Source: Azorinus chamasolen (taxonomy: Eukaryota > Mollusca > Bivalvia > Cardiida > Solecurtidae). From it: a stretch of DNA of 64,000 nt. Shown one piece after another: positions 46,471 through 56,962 of this stretch (its first letter is position 1; each line of letters opens with the position of its first letter). The translations under genes were made by a program, and so were the position numbers. The stretch lies in the NCBI GenBank assembly GCA_963576725.1, contig OY755242.1:10781815-10845814 (forward strand), written 5' to 3'. Below the pieces are notes generated by a model. The model ran no database searches. It saw only the letters and a list, made by a program, of their open reading frames with translations, and was not told where the DNA came from.

Positions 46471-46903
46471 TATTGTCTAATATTACATATAAGGTAAAAA
46501 AAATCAAAGTACTGAAAGTGAGCGTTTTTGAAAGGGTCAGAAAGTAATAGATGTACATGTATATAGTTCACGAAGTTTATTAACAACATAACTAATATCT
46601 CTTGATGGGAGAAAGAATATCAATATTTTCTAACAAAAGTTTTACTATTTCTCTAACAAATACTAGATCTACTTTGTGACTATTCATTAGATAGTCAGAA
46701 GACAATTCTGATGAGAAGGCACACAGTAGGAATTGGTTGAGAAATAAGCAATTCGAGAAGAGGTACTCCCTGAAGTTAAGAGCCCTGATAGTTTGTTCCT
46801 TGTAAGGAACAAAAGGGATACATGGAATTGAAACAGTGTAAACCTAGTACATGTGTATCACATTTTTATTGATCAGACCCGAATAAGAGTTTGAGAAATT
46901 TAA
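46471..46903. other. Intergenic; one small hairpin
   Basis: GTTTGTTCCTTGTAAGGAACAAA (46790-46812) is a local palindrome. Nothing else was recognised. Confidence 0.4.
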
Positions 46904-47153
46904 CATTTCCTTCATATAAATGCCTTTTCTGTATTAACTATTTGCAAACAGCGTAGACCAGATCAGATAACTCCTATAGGAGCCGTCTGATCAATGTCTG
47001 TTCTGTTTGCTTATGGTAGAGTACATGTAAAGATATGATTCTATAGTTTCTGCCTGAGCAAAAACATCCTGTCTACATACACCATCATAAACTTCAGTTA
47101 ATAAATATTCATGATGGCATTACTTCTTACATAAGTATAGAATAGAGAAAGAG
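46904..47153 (-). mobile_element. piggyBac-like MITE P2, reversed, TTAA-flanked
   Basis: TTAA at 46900-46903 and 47154-47157. CATTTCCTTCATATAAATGC, hairpin GTAGACCAGATCAGATAACT CCTATAGGAGCCGTCTGATC AATGTC, AATATTCATGATGGC and AATAGAGAAAGAG. Diverged copy. Confidence 0.75.
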
Positions 47154-47309
47154 TTAAGGTGCCAAGAGTAAACAAGTTCATATTTTATATTTGATTTTGT
47201 CTTCATAGATTGGCAATATAATGTTACAATTATAATATGCAATTACAACTGTAATATGATGACACCCAACCTAACCCTAACAATGCCACAACTGAGATTC
47301 AATGCCATT

Positions 47310-47380
47310 TGCAAACAGTGTAAACCAAGATGAGAGGGCTCTAGAACCCCTCTCATAAGGGTCTGATGTGTTTGTCATAA
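47310..47380. repeat. H palindrome
   Basis: TTGCAAACAGTGTAAACCAA GATGAGAGGGCTCTAGAACCC CTCTCATAAGGGTCTGATGT. A.A-type mismatch (CCAAGAT / ATAAGGG). Confidence 0.65.
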
Positions 47381-47584
47381 ATAATTTTGATAAAAAAAAA
47401 ACCACCCATAAGATGGCCAATACAAACTCATCATTTTTAGAAAATAAAAGATTCCAAATGGAAATTCAGTATTGAAAGTGTAAAGTTTACCTATTACAAA
47501 TGTACATGTAAAAAGACTGCATGTTCCTGTCATGTGTAATAACCCTCTACTCCATTAATAATTTTTGAACACATTTTCAAACCA

Positions 47585-47656
47585 TAAACCCAGATAAGAC
47601 AGCTCATATAGGAACCGTCTGGTCTGGGTATACATGCTCTGTTTACTTGTAAAATG
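47585..47656. repeat. H palindrome
   Basis: AACCCAGATAAGACAGCTCA TATAGGAACCGTCTGGTCTG GGTATACATGCTCTGTTTAC. The arms differ by several G.T or A.C type pairs. Confidence 0.6.
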
Positions 47657-47814
47657 ATAATTATAGACCTGATTCTAGTCATTCTACAGTCGTAAAGTTC
47701 CTGTGTTAATGTAAGTTTCATATCTAATAAGAAATGTGTCCATATGACATTCATGCCACAACTTCAGATTTTTTTGTCACAGAGTGTAAATGCCATACTT
47801 ATCATAAAATTGAT

Positions 47815-48505
47815 TATATATGTTCAAAAACATGTAAAGTATGCAATGACTGAAGCGATTTACATGGCTATCGAACTTGACCAAGATATAATGGCCACAA
47901 ACGTGTGTAAAGTTTGGTGACGATTGGACAAATACTTTCCAAGAAAGAGTCCGGACAAGATATTTTCAAAGTCATCTTTTGAAGAAAAAAGGGCCGCAAT
48001 TCCTAAACGACTACAGCGATTTACACTGCTATAAAATCTGACCAAGATGTAATGGCCATAAACATGTAAAGTTTGGTGTAGACTGGACAAATACTTTCCA
48101 AGAAAGAGTCCGGACAAAATATTTTTAAAACCATTTTTGCAAATAAAGGGTCGCAACTCCTAAACGACTGAAGTCATTTACATGGCTATCAACCACGACC
48201 AAGATATAATGGCAACAGATATGTGTGTAAAGTTTGATGAGGATTGGACAAATACTTTCAAGAAAGAGTCTGGACAAGTCATTCTTGCAAATAAAGGGTT
48301 GCAACTCATAAACCACTGAAGCAATTTACATGGCTATAAAACTTGACCAAGATATAATGGTCACAAACATGTGTGTAAAGTTTAGTGTGGATTTGACAAA
48401 TACTTTCCAAGAAAGAGCCCCGACAAATTCTTCTAGATGTGCATACGGAAGGACGGACAGACAAGAGCAAACCCTATATGCCACCACATTGTGGCGGCAT
48501 AATAA
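47815..48505 (+). mobile_element. Pearl-type (Helentron-like) element
   Basis: GACCAAGATATAATGGC recurs near 47879, 48031, 48199 and 48344, with GTAAAGTTTGGTG, GACAAATACTTTCCAAGAAA GAGTCCGGACAA and CGCAACTCCTAAACGACTG. It is followed by GGACGGACAGACAAG and the closing hairpin TGCCACCACATTGTGGCGGC A. Confidence 0.8.
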
Positions 48506-48679
48506 ATAATAGTGATATCATTATTTCTTACATGAATATTCATGGCGAAAATGGTTAAACTTATCTATCATTCATAAATAATATTTATTCATACATTGTA
48601 TAATATACAGTATCCAAACACTTTGAGTCAAATCAATTCTAGTATACCAGAGGAACAGATTTATAAGTAGTGTTTTGAG

Positions 48680-48838
48680 TAACAAGAGGTGTTCACAGAA
48701 CACATGTGTCATCTGCCAATGAGGCTGACCTAAAATCTGAACCTTGCAATGTGTAACGGGTAGGCAGACTGACGGACAGACGATGGAAAAATGATCCCTA
48801 TCTGGCACACTGCTTCTCAGCAGGTGACACAAAAACCA
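48680..48838 (+). mobile_element. Right end of a pearl-like element
   Basis: ACAAGAGGTGTTCACAGAAC ... GACGGACAGACGATGG ... then a closing hairpin GTGTCATCTGCC-type region and CAGCAGGTGACACAAAAA. There are no tandem units. Confidence 0.5.
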
Positions 48839-49085
48839 ATTATATTATTTATGTAGATACTATATTTATTTGAGGTAAATGTATTAAATGACAATTAGGA
48901 ATAGTTCATTTAATCTAAAATGTCCGAATACCTAAGACTAGGTGCATGTACCCAATTTGTTTTGTTTGATACTAAATTACTTTTAAAAGTGAGGAGAATT
49001 ACTCAAACTATAGTTCTTATCTGCTCCTCTGGTACACTGTACAACATACAACAGTCAAGTCAACAACAACTAATTGACAGCTTAA

Positions 49086-49324
49086 CCCTTTCCCTGTTCT
49101 TTATTTATTCCAAAAGTCAATACCTATTGAATATTCATGGCCGATACAGTTATAATGAAATATGGAAGGTTGTACATCACAGCCATTTAGAAACTGAAGA
49201 AACAGATCTGTCAAATTCCATTAGCAAACAGAGTAGACCCTGATCAGACGGCTCCTGTCGGAGCCGTCTGATCTCGGTCCATTCGGTTTGCAAATGTGAG
49301 AAAACATGCATATGATGGAAAGGG
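49086..49324 (+). mobile_element. piggyBac-like MITE P2, TTAA-flanked
   Basis: TTAA at 49082-49085 and 49325-49328. CCCTTTCCCTGTTCTTTATT ... hairpin GTAGACCCTGATCAGACGGC TCCTGTCGGAGCCGTCTGATC TCGGTC, T.T at 49241 and 49274 ... GATGGAAAGGG. Confidence 0.9.
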
Positions 49325-49683
49325 TTAAAGTATGTGAGATATGAACACACTGTGAAAATTTGCTTCATCAAATCCTGCATACATGTATTTAAATTAATGA
49401 TTTGCTCCAGGTGGGAGTCTATTCATTGACTTATTCTATCAATGTGTACTCTGGCTTTGGAAATGTTCACATATTTCTTTTTAAGGTCACTTGTTATATT
49501 GAATCCACAAACAGCTATTACAGTCTGACCTGTCCATACATGAAAGCTTCACCCTGTAAAGTTCACCCTGTAAAGTTTTGAGGTTGACAAAAGACCTGCC
49601 TCCCCATGATTTGGATACATAACTAACGGCCAGTGTCATAGTATTTATAATTGGATTTTTTTCCATGGGTCCAACTTAGATGC
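49325..49683. other. Intergenic/possible 3'UTR of the neighbouring minus-strand exon
   Basis: No repeat recognised. A direct repeat TTCACCCTGTAAAG lies at 49547-49576. Confidence 0.35.
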
Positions 49684-49877
49684 TCATGGAACCATTAGTT
49701 CTGTGCGGTCAATCACAGAAAGTACTGGACTGCTGGATTTTACATAATCATGATCAGTTGTTTGGCAAACTACATCTATAATTTGTAGTGTCCGCTGCCA
49801 TTTTGGTAAACCAGGTTGATCAGTTGAATTGGACTCCTTTCTTTTGTTGGGCTGTGATAGAGTCTCGAGCATTACAA
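49684..49877 (-). CDS. Candidate terminal exon of an unrecognised gene
   Basis: Minus strand: a strong acceptor, ATTGTTTTTTTTCAG, is followed by TT GTA ATG CTC and an open frame to a stop at 49684-49686. The frame reads MLETLSQPNKRKESNSTDQP GLPKWQRTLQIIDVVCQTTD HDYVKSSSPVLSVIDRTELM VP. The peptide is hydrophilic, without low complexity, and unlike the repeats nearby. It is entered in phase 1, which the GC-donor exon at 51890-51968 would supply. I do not recognise the family. A P2 MITE sits 26 nt upstream, inside the putative intron. Confidence 0.35.
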
Positions 49878-49903
49878 CTGAAAAAAAACAATAGTGGCTT
49901 TAA

Positions 49904-50145
49904 CCCTTTCCCTGTTCTTTGTTTATTACAAATTTCAATACCTAATGAATATTCATGGACAAAATAGTTATTATGAATTATGGAAGGTGATACAGTGTAG
50001 CCATTTTAGAAAGTGAGGAAACAGATCTATCAAATTCTATTAGCAAACAGAGTAGACTCTGATCAGATGGCTCCTCTAGGAGCTGTCTGATCTGGGTCTA
50101 CTCTGTTTGCATATGTGTGAAAACACATTTATATGAGGGAAAGGG
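49904..50145 (+). mobile_element. piggyBac-like MITE P2, 242 bp, TTAA-flanked
   Basis: TTAA at 49900-49903 and 50146-50149. CCCTTTCCCTGTTC ... AATGAATATTCATGGAC ... hairpin GTAGACTCTGATCAGATGGC TCCTCTAGGAGCTGTCTGATC TGGGTCTAC, T.T at 50060 and 50093 ... GAGGGAAAGGG. This is the most complete P2 copy here. Confidence 0.92.
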
Positions 50146-50559
50146 TTAAAATTAACATGATGCTAGTGTCACACTCTCAATGGATAATAGTAATAAAACA
50201 CTCAAGCCGTGACTGTCATGTATACGAGTAAAGTTTAATAAATAAATGTCTACACAATTTCAGTTGAATTTCCTTTTATAAATGTCCTAAAATGGTTCTA
50301 TGGTAAAATATCCAAAGTCTGCCTAATTATTATGTTTCCCTACGGAACTCTCACGAGCTCAATACCCTAACAAAATCTGAAGCCAAGAACACCTCTCTAT
50401 GTCAGTGCGCCGCTTTTTATTACAACCCAAAAGGAAAGGCGGGTTCAAATTATGATATCATTTGCAAGCTCCCCGATAGGCTAAGAGTTAAGCTATGACT
50501 TGTCAATCAACAAGTTCAAACCCTGATCAGCACGTGCAGGATGACAAGCACCCCCGTGA

Positions 50560-50940
50560 TGTTTTAAAGAGCGCAATAACTTTTGAGTTAGTAAACATAG
50601 TAACATGAACTGGTCAAGCCCGGGTTAATGATGGTCACACCTCGGCCAAAACACTTAAATCTTAAATGGCTCTTTACAAATGAGGCCTTCACAAAAGTTG
50701 ACTTTGTTGAGTGATGGTCAGGGTACTAACACTTACTATCGGGAGCATTAGCAAATATATATTGGGACAGATGATATTGTTACACTATGGGCCAAAGATG
50801 AAAGCTGAGAGCCTTGTAGATTCAGAGGAGAAGATTTAAGCTTTACATTATTGACAACTGACCACACATGATGCACGCAGACAGACATCAGGCGATCACA
50901 AAAGCTCACTCTGAGCACTTTGTGGTCTGGTGAGCTAAAA
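50560..50940 (+). mobile_element. Right end of a pearl-type element
   Basis: Ends ACGCAGACAGACATCAGGCG ATCACAAAAGCTCACTCTGA GCACTTTGTGGTCTGGTGAG CTAAAAA, with a closing hairpin (AGCTCACTCTGAGCA / GTGGTCTGGTGAGCT), after text on AAGATGAAAGCTGAGAGCC. The left boundary was not found; it may begin before 50400. Confidence 0.55.
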
Positions 50941-51245
50941 ACATAAAAGCTTTTTAAACAATTTGCATAAAATACTTGAAAATGAAATATAAGTGTATTT
51001 GACTTCTAGTTTGTAAGTTCTGGCACCAATGTAGCAATTCCTCATTTCGGAGAGCTCTGTCGTATCTGTGATCTACACTAGCTGTTTACAAGATAACAAA
51101 CAAAGGAATTTTCCTGGGAGATCTCTGCAATGTTATACCTATCAGGATCAGTCACAATTGGTTTAACATTTTGAGTTTTTAAGGATAAGATTCCAGTTTA
51201 CCTAGGAATCTGCTTATACTACAGGAGGTAGAGAATCAACATTAA

Positions 51246-51496
51246 CCCTTTCTCTCATATAAACGTGTTTTCACGCATTTGCAAACAGAGTAGACCAAGA
51301 TCAGACGGCTCCTATAGGAGCCGTCTGATCAGGGTATGCTGTGTTTGCAAATGGAAATTGATAGATCTCTATTTCTTTACTTTCTGAAATAGCTACTGTG
51401 TTGCACCTTCCATATTTAATTTTAACTACAAGTATTTTGTCCATGAATATTCAGCAGGAAATGAAATTTGGACTAAATATAGAACAGGGAAAGAGA
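51246..51496 (-). mobile_element. piggyBac-like MITE P2, reversed, TTAA-flanked
   Basis: TTAA at 51242-51245 and 51497-51500. CCCTTTCTCTCATATAAACG TG ... hairpin GTAGACCAAGATCAGACGGC TCCTATAGGAGCCGTCTGATC AGGGTATG, A.A at 51298 and 51331 ... AGAACAGGGAAAGAG. Confidence 0.88.
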
Positions 51497-51818
51497 TTAA
51501 CTGGTTTTTCAAATATCAATTTGATTTTTTTTAAATTTTGATATTTAGGGTTATTTGGCGACTATTCCTACATGTACCAAATGTCATTCAAATTGGTTCA
51601 CCGGTTTTAGAAAGAATTTTTTTTTTAAATATTTTTCTTTCAGTAGCCTTTATGATAGTAACCCGTTCTACATCATCACGGATACAGAGTCTTTTAAGAA
51701 ATTTGATAGAACATGGTAAAACATTTCTGTAGCATAGAAATCATTTGTTGACATGCCATTTTAAAAATTACCGGTAATAAAAAAAGATAATATTCATGAT
51801 ATCATCATTTCTACATAG

Positions 51819-51877
51819 ATATGTTGGGAGTAGAGTAGAGTTACACAAACGTTTTTGTATTTCTACTCCCAACATAT
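51819..51877. repeat. Short perfect hairpin
   Basis: ATATGTTGGGAGTAGA pairs with TCTACTCCCAACATAT, 16 bp. The inner ACAAAC / GTTTTTGT pairs loosely. It lies 12 nt beyond the candidate donor of the 51890-51968 exon. Confidence 0.75.
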
Positions 51878-51889
51878 ATACATACTTGC

Positions 51890-51968
51890 CATCTGAGATT
51901 TTCTTGGTTCTGTTCCTTGGGAATATATTTGGTACACAGGCTTCACTGAGGACTGCTTGATCTAGATC
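51890..51968 (-). CDS. Candidate internal exon with a GC donor, unrecognised protein
   Basis: Minus strand: acceptor CTGTAAATTTCAG, then the frame DLDQAVLSEACVPNIFPRNR TKKISD, the only open frame of three. The donor could be GCAAGT after GATG (a GC-AG intron, phase 1) or GTATGT two codons later (phase 2). Only the GC choice keeps the 49684-49877 exon open when joined; the GT choice gives a stop after about 17 codons. The family is not recognised. An intervening exon could also solve the phase. Confidence 0.3.
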
Positions 51969-52055
51969 CTGAAATTTACAGAATTACGTACTTAGATGGT
52001 AAACTAGACAAAACGTATGCACATGTATCTCAGTAAATTAGGAGCCAATTTAGAT

Positions 52056-52206
52056 GTGTCACTGTGTGTAGGTTTATCATCACTTGTACCGCCTTCCTGT
52101 ACAAGTGCGCTTTTATGGCGATGTGGTAGAGTGTATGACTGCGAGCTTGGCAACCCGGGTTTGATCCAGGGTCTGAGAGGTACATTTCTTTATAAGAACA
52201 CCTGGC
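52056..52206 (+). mobile_element. tRNA-derived SINE, copy 1
   Basis: GTGTGTAGGTTTATCATCAC TTGTACCGCC, GTACAAGTGCGCTTTTATGG CGA, then A box TGGTAGAGTG and B box GGGTTTGATCC, ending TCTTTATAAGAACACCTGG. Confidence 0.7.
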
Positions 52207-52290
52207 CACATTTGGCACCCAATTTGGGACTGTGACTGTATGAGCTCCGAGTTTGATTCCTGGTCGTTATCATACACATAGCTGGGGGAG

Positions 52291-52445
52291 TATGTCACAG
52301 TGTGTAGATTTATCCTCACTTATACGGCATTGCTGTACAAGCGCGCTTTTATGGCGACATGGTAGAGTGTATTACTACGAACCTGGCGAGCTGGGCTTGA
52401 TTCCGGGTCTGAGGGGATATGTTTCTTCATAAGAACACCCGGTCG
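52291..52445 (+). mobile_element. tRNA-derived SINE, copy 2
   Basis: Same order: TCACAGTGTGTAGATTTATC, GCGCGCTTTTATGGCGACA, TGGTAGAGTG, GGGCTTGATTCC, TCTTCATAAGAACACCCGG. Direct orientation to copy 1. Confidence 0.7.
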
Positions 52446-52541
52446 CCAGGCTCGCAGTCATACACTCTACTACCATATCGCCATAAAAGCGCGCTTGCAC
52501 AGCAAGGCCGTACAAGTGATGATAAACCTACACACCGCGAC
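52443..52541 (-). mobile_element. tRNA-derived SINE, copy 3, inverted and truncated
   Basis: TCGCCAGGCTCGCAGTCATA CACTCTACTACCATATCGCC ATAAAAGCGCGC ... GATGATAAACCTACACACCG is the inverse of copies 1-2. It abuts copy 2 tail to middle and lacks the B-box side. Confidence 0.7.
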
Positions 52542-53866
52542 AAATGTCATAAATTTATGACATCCTGGCTTTGGCTCCAAACAGTTGACATCTGACAGAC
52601 AGAGAAAAATACAAAAGATATTATAACATTTTAATAACTTTAAGGTATAGAAAGTTTTCACTAAAATTATAATTTAAGTTTATAATACAATAAAATCATA
52701 GGAGAACTGATAAATATGGGGGTAGACATGTCATAATGCATATCAAAAACAATAACATTGTATACATGTTGTTTTCTCCAAGGAATCAATTCAGGGGAGA
52801 AAAGAAAAAAAATATTTCTATCTACCAACAATTTTGAAGATAATTTCTGTTCCTTCTCTTTATGTTTTATATGCAAATTTCGTTTATATGAATATGCTAT
52901 TGATCACACTAAGTAATTTGCGCTTGATCATGATCTTGTATCATCAATGAGATATCGAAACCGAAAGTAACTTTTAAGAATACTATTATGACATGTATGA
53001 ATGCTTACTTGGATCTAGCTCAGAATCCTTATTGAATCCTGCTTAGCATGTATAAATGTCACATAACGAAATTAAATGTAGTTTATGTACAACGTTGCGG
53101 CGCGCATAGCTAATGCTTAGGGTATACGCATTAAAACCTTAAATAATTACCCCACCCAAGCTCCAACTATTTCTATGATTGATGGATTTTCGGTTTCCAG
53201 GACCACAATGTTATAAAACGCTATGAAATCATATTATCGACTTACCTTAAATTTAATCTAGTTTATTTTCAATGCTGTCTTGATATCCACCATTTATTCA
53301 AATAACGTTTCCAATCATATCAAATTCAACATGTAGAGTGGCCTAGTTTCGTACTTCATATAGGAGAGTGTAACTGGTGGTCAACTCGTCACCTTGCCAT
53401 TTCGTAACCGGAAAATTGTTAGTGAAACTGCAAATTCAGTGAAATTTTAAAAGAGTCTCTGGTAAAAATGAAGCCAGTAATTTGTCTATTCGTATTGCAA
53501 TTAATTTATTATTCGTCGAAAATGACCACATGTACACCGGAATTATCACTTTCGCAAAGCTCGATCGTGTACATTGGAAAGTCCAGAGTTCATGGATGCA
53601 TGAATGGATCCGTGACGTCATAAGACTGCGCACGCGTATATCATCGGTGAAATGTTTTTTCGCCGACCAAACAATATTTTTGCATGCATTTTATACGGAA
53701 TCGAACCTAAAATTAATGATTATATAATACTGAAATTGTAGTACGTTTATCAAAAACGTATTCCGTTTTTCATTTGCAAAAATTTGAACCGGGTTTCAGG
53801 TCCGCTGGCAATGTACTACATCTTTGCAGTGGACGATTACTAGGAATCCGTAGGTTTATACATTAA
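52542..53866. other. Intergenic, no supported gene
   Basis: Two overlapping 65-81 codon ORFs occupy opposite strands at 53436-53727. A 51-codon plus ORF (53468-53623) starts with a hydrophobic run. None has a recognised domain. Confidence 0.35.
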
Positions 53867-54073
53867 CCCTTTCGCTGTCAATGCCGGATCTGTGATTACC
53901 TATGCCAACAGTTTGGATCCAGATGAGACGCCGAGTAACTCGGCCTCTCATCAGGATCCAAACTGTTTGTTACTGTTACTATGTTTTTGAAACAAAAATG
54001 AAGAAAATAAAAAAAATGAAAATTTATAGCAGATGACAAAGTTAGCAGACGACAGAGTTTGGCAGCGAACGGG
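53867..54073. mobile_element. TTAA-type MITE P3
   Basis: TTAA|CCCTTTCGCTGTCAATG ... AGTTTGGCAGCGAACGGG|TT GA, 207 bp. Hairpin CAGTTTGGATCCAGATGAGA CGCCGAGTAACTCGGCCTCTC ATCAGGATCCAAACTG with A.A at 53921 and 53953. Confidence 0.82.
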
Positions 54074-54137
54074 TTGATTGTGAGAAAGTCGTTATGAAGT
54101 TACCGACTACATGTATTTTGAGCGTTTGAGAACGCTC

Positions 54138-54302
54138 ACTAAAAACTCTAGGCTGGACGTTCAATTTGGTATAAATATCGGTATTGGAGACATGTGGCAG
54201 CTTACTGCTTTAGGACCTTTCTACAGAACTTTCATCCTGCCTACTGTCTAGCAGTATTTAAGTTCTTCTCTACTAAAATTCCGGTTTAGAGGGGATTCAA
54301 TG
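54138..54302. mobile_element. MITE family M, left end eroded
   Basis: ACTCTAGGCTGGACGTTCAA TTTGGTATAAATATCGG, GTGGCAGCTTACTG, then CTAAAATTCCGGTTTAGAGG GG. Confidence 0.7.
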
Positions 54303-54372
54303 TACCGCAGACATTACTGTAGTTAAATTTATACGAACATTAGAAGTTCAGACGATATATTATTTTTAAAGC

Positions 54373-55277
54373 ACATGTGTCAGTGCATATTCACGAACAC
54401 AGCATGTAGCAGTGGGTTTAAATTCAACTCGTCTCAAGTAAAGCACGTCTTGAATGACATTTGCAAACAGTTTGGATCCAAATGAGTCGCCGAGTTCAAC
54501 GTAGATCAACGAACGCATTATATACATGTTCATCTGATATACGATAAACGAACGCATTATATACATCTGATATACGATAAACGCATCATTTACCCTCGGT
54601 ACGATCTGCCATTATACGTTTTACGATTTACGTGATTCAATGTGATATTTATTTGACACGCTTTTATAGGAAATATACTCTAACAAATGACATGTGACTG
54701 TACGTGCCTACCTTGCAGTGATATTTATTTCCATTCTCGCCACAAATTGCAACTATGGATATACGTGTCTCCCTAGTATGTTTTAAAAGTTAACAAAGAG
54801 ATGCAAACACATCAGCACATTGCTGATAAAGAAATCGGATTACCCATTGGAAGAGATGTGAATGTCCCAATGCACATTAAAAGACGACGAAAGGTCGTTT
54901 GTACTGACCCGACTGGCATGTGGGTCAAGCTTCATTTAACAGCCGTGTAACCCTTATTACATGTAAGCGTAAAAGCCTTCCCATGAAAAGTCCCATCATA
55001 AAATGTGTGTGCACTGTAGCACTGTCATGGGTGCGTCATAGCATAAATTAATGGGGGTGGGGATGGACTACATCATAACAACTCGTATGTTATACTTGTA
55101 TACGCACTATATACAAAATTGTATAAATGTACGACGTACGATAAAAGCAAACACGATGCACTCACAATCGAAACTAATACGTTCAAACTGCTGCACCGGT
55201 TCATATTGTTACAAAATGTAAGACCAGTCTTCCATGAATATTCAGCATTTCAAATGTTATGTAGATATTAAAGTACA
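54373..55277. repeat. Duplicated 0.9-kb segment, copy B, left part
   Basis: Same order as 45287-46160, with small differences: an extra tandem AACGCATTATATACAT near 54512-54580, an inserted ACATG near 54960, and a few substitutions. Homology is resumed at 56497 after the inserted element. Confidence 0.85.
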
Positions 55278-55287
55278 TTATTAGTTA

Positions 55288-55425
55288 TACAGTTCTTTCC
55301 CAGGGTACATGACGATTTATTCCCGGCTGAGGAAAATCATGTTACCCGAGCCGTTAGGCGAGGGTTACATGGTTTTTCCAGCCGGGAATAAATCGTCATG
55401 TACCCTGGGAAAGAACTGTATAACG
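55288..55425. repeat. 138-bp palindrome at the left of the inserted element
   Basis: CAGTTCTTTCCCAGGGTACA TGACGATTTATTCCCGGCTG pairs exactly with CAGCCGGGAATAAATCGTCA TGTACCCTGGGAAAGAACTG. The inner arms (AGGAAAATCATGTTACCC / GGGTTACATGGTTTTTCC) pair with a few mismatches around GAGCCGTTAGGC. Confidence 0.9.
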
Positions 55426-55863
55426 AATTTATTATACTGCAAAGTTTTTACGGTCTGAATAATTTATATAAACCCATTTTGGCATGTTGAAACACTAAAC
55501 ACGCTAATTCCCCTGAAGCGCCCCCAATACATTACTTCCGTAGTGGTGTGTATTGTAAGTTCTACACACCGCATGATTTTAAACGTGTGATTTATTCAGG
55601 ATGCTCGGATATTTATAAGGAATAAGGATTCGGTTTAAAACCCCAGATAATCGTAAGTTATTTTTAGCATTATATATTTCATATTTATCAGGTTCATTGT
55701 GCTGCATGTGATGAATATTAGTGGTAAGTCTATCTATAGGTACAATACAAGGTCAAACTGTACATAGAATGATCGCCCCAAGTCAAAACGCTTCAATTTA
55801 AGCATTTAGAATTTGAATGATTAAAAATAAGAATATGAAAAGAAAAACATTTGCATATTCAAC

Positions 55864-55940
55864 AATTTCTGTAGTTCAATGAAAGAATGCTCACTCTTAG
55901 AACTGAGTGAGAGGTCTGGGTTCAAGTCCCGGCAGAAATT
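55864..55940 (+). tRNA. tRNA-like sequence (pseudo-tRNA or Pol III head)
   Basis: AATTTCTG (55864-55871) pairs with CAGAAATT (55933-55940), 77 nt. A box TAGTTCAATGA, T arm CTGGG-TTCAAGT-CCCGG with B box GGTTCAAGTCC. The middle stem CTCACTC / GAGTGAG encloses an 8-nt loop, TTAGAACT, instead of 5 bp plus 7 nt, so no anticodon can be assigned. It lies inside the 1.22-kb insertion, which suggests a captured or degenerate tRNA gene. Confidence 0.5.
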
Positions 55941-56496
55941 TTATAGATGCAAATGTATTTCAGTCAAATTAATGGCAAATGTAAGCCTATGATAATGAAA
56001 CAATTTCAAACAAACACACTGTGTAACTGGTAGCAACAGCATAATGCCGTAATGGTAACAGCTTACTATCGGCAAATTTAAATGTAGAAAGCTCCTACAA
56101 GATGATCTTTATGAATGTACGTTTGTTCTGCATAAATAGCTGATTTTTGTCTGTATCATATATATGCTATGTTTTCATCGGGGTTCGTGTTATAGCCTAA
56201 CAGATGTGGCTGGATGATATAATAACTCGTCTTAGTGACCTGTTTTATTACTCATAGCCAGCAATAGTGTTTTTAATTCATTTCTGCATTTTTGGTTTAC
56301 GTCTCAGTAGTTGTCTATTGTCAATTTTGCTACTATTTAGCCGAATCGAGAAGTCGGCCGTTTTGTTTCTGACTAAATATTTGGGGTCTGCCATAGGGAA
56401 TTCCTATGTACCCTGTCAGCTCACAGGGTACATGGACTCATGTACACGGCTAGTTAACCAATCAGAAGTGAGGATTTTACTTTGCAGTATAATAAG

Positions 56497-56561
56497 TATT
56501 TATGTGTTTGTTTGTGTTGAATAGTGCATGTTTCTGCTCACTATGGACTAATTGGACACCC
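56497..56561. repeat. Duplicated segment, copy B, right part
   Basis: TATTTATGTGTTTG ... AGTGCATGTTTCTGCTCACT ATGGACTAATTGGACACCC, matching 46154-46213. Confidence 0.85.
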
Positions 56562-56751
56562 TAATAGTTTGATTCGCTACGCGGTTTATTCCTAACTTGT
56601 TGAAGGCGAGAAAAGAGGAAACTGACCTTTGATAACAGAGTAGACCAATTCATTAACCATTCGAAAGCTTCTCGCAAAGATTACAATAAGTGAATATATT
56701 ACTTGTTAGGATAAACGTTTAATATACGATCGACGAACGAGTGATGAACGG

Positions 56752-56960
56752 TCAACGAGCGCATTATATACATCTGATATACGATTAACGAGCGCATTAT
56801 ATACATCTGATATACGATAAACGCACCATTTACCCTCGGTACGGGTTACCATTATACGATTAACGATTTACAAGTTCAATGTGATATTTATTCCATACCT
56901 TTTTATAAGACATCTACTCTGACATATAACACGTGGCTGTACTTGCCTAACCTGTAATGG
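56752..56960. repeat. Third, partial copy of the 45.3/54.4-kb repeat
   Basis: GAGCGCATTATATACATCTG ATATACGAT (twice), CACCATTTACCCTCGGTACG, ATTATACGATTAACGATTTA and CAATGTGATATTTATTCC. More diverged than copies A and B. Confidence 0.75.
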
Positions 56961-56962
56961 TA

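Larger units (their letters stand above)
55278..56496. mobile_element. 1.22-kb element inserted in duplication copy B
   Basis: Copy A reads AAAGTACA-TATTTATGTG; copy B has 1.22 kb between those halves. Left end TTATTAGTTATACAGTTC, right end ACTTTGCAGTATAATAA(G), an imperfect inverted pair. An internal TTATTATACTGCAAAG at 55430-55445 is a better inverse of the right end. No transposase recognised; ORFs are below 90 codons. The target duplication is unclear. Confidence 0.8.

Noticed and set aside
53468..53623. 51-codon plus ORF beginning MKPVICLFVLQLIYYSS, like a small secreted peptide
   Set aside because: No conserved cysteine pattern, no promoter or poly(A) context, and overlapping ORFs on both strands; too little to support a gene.
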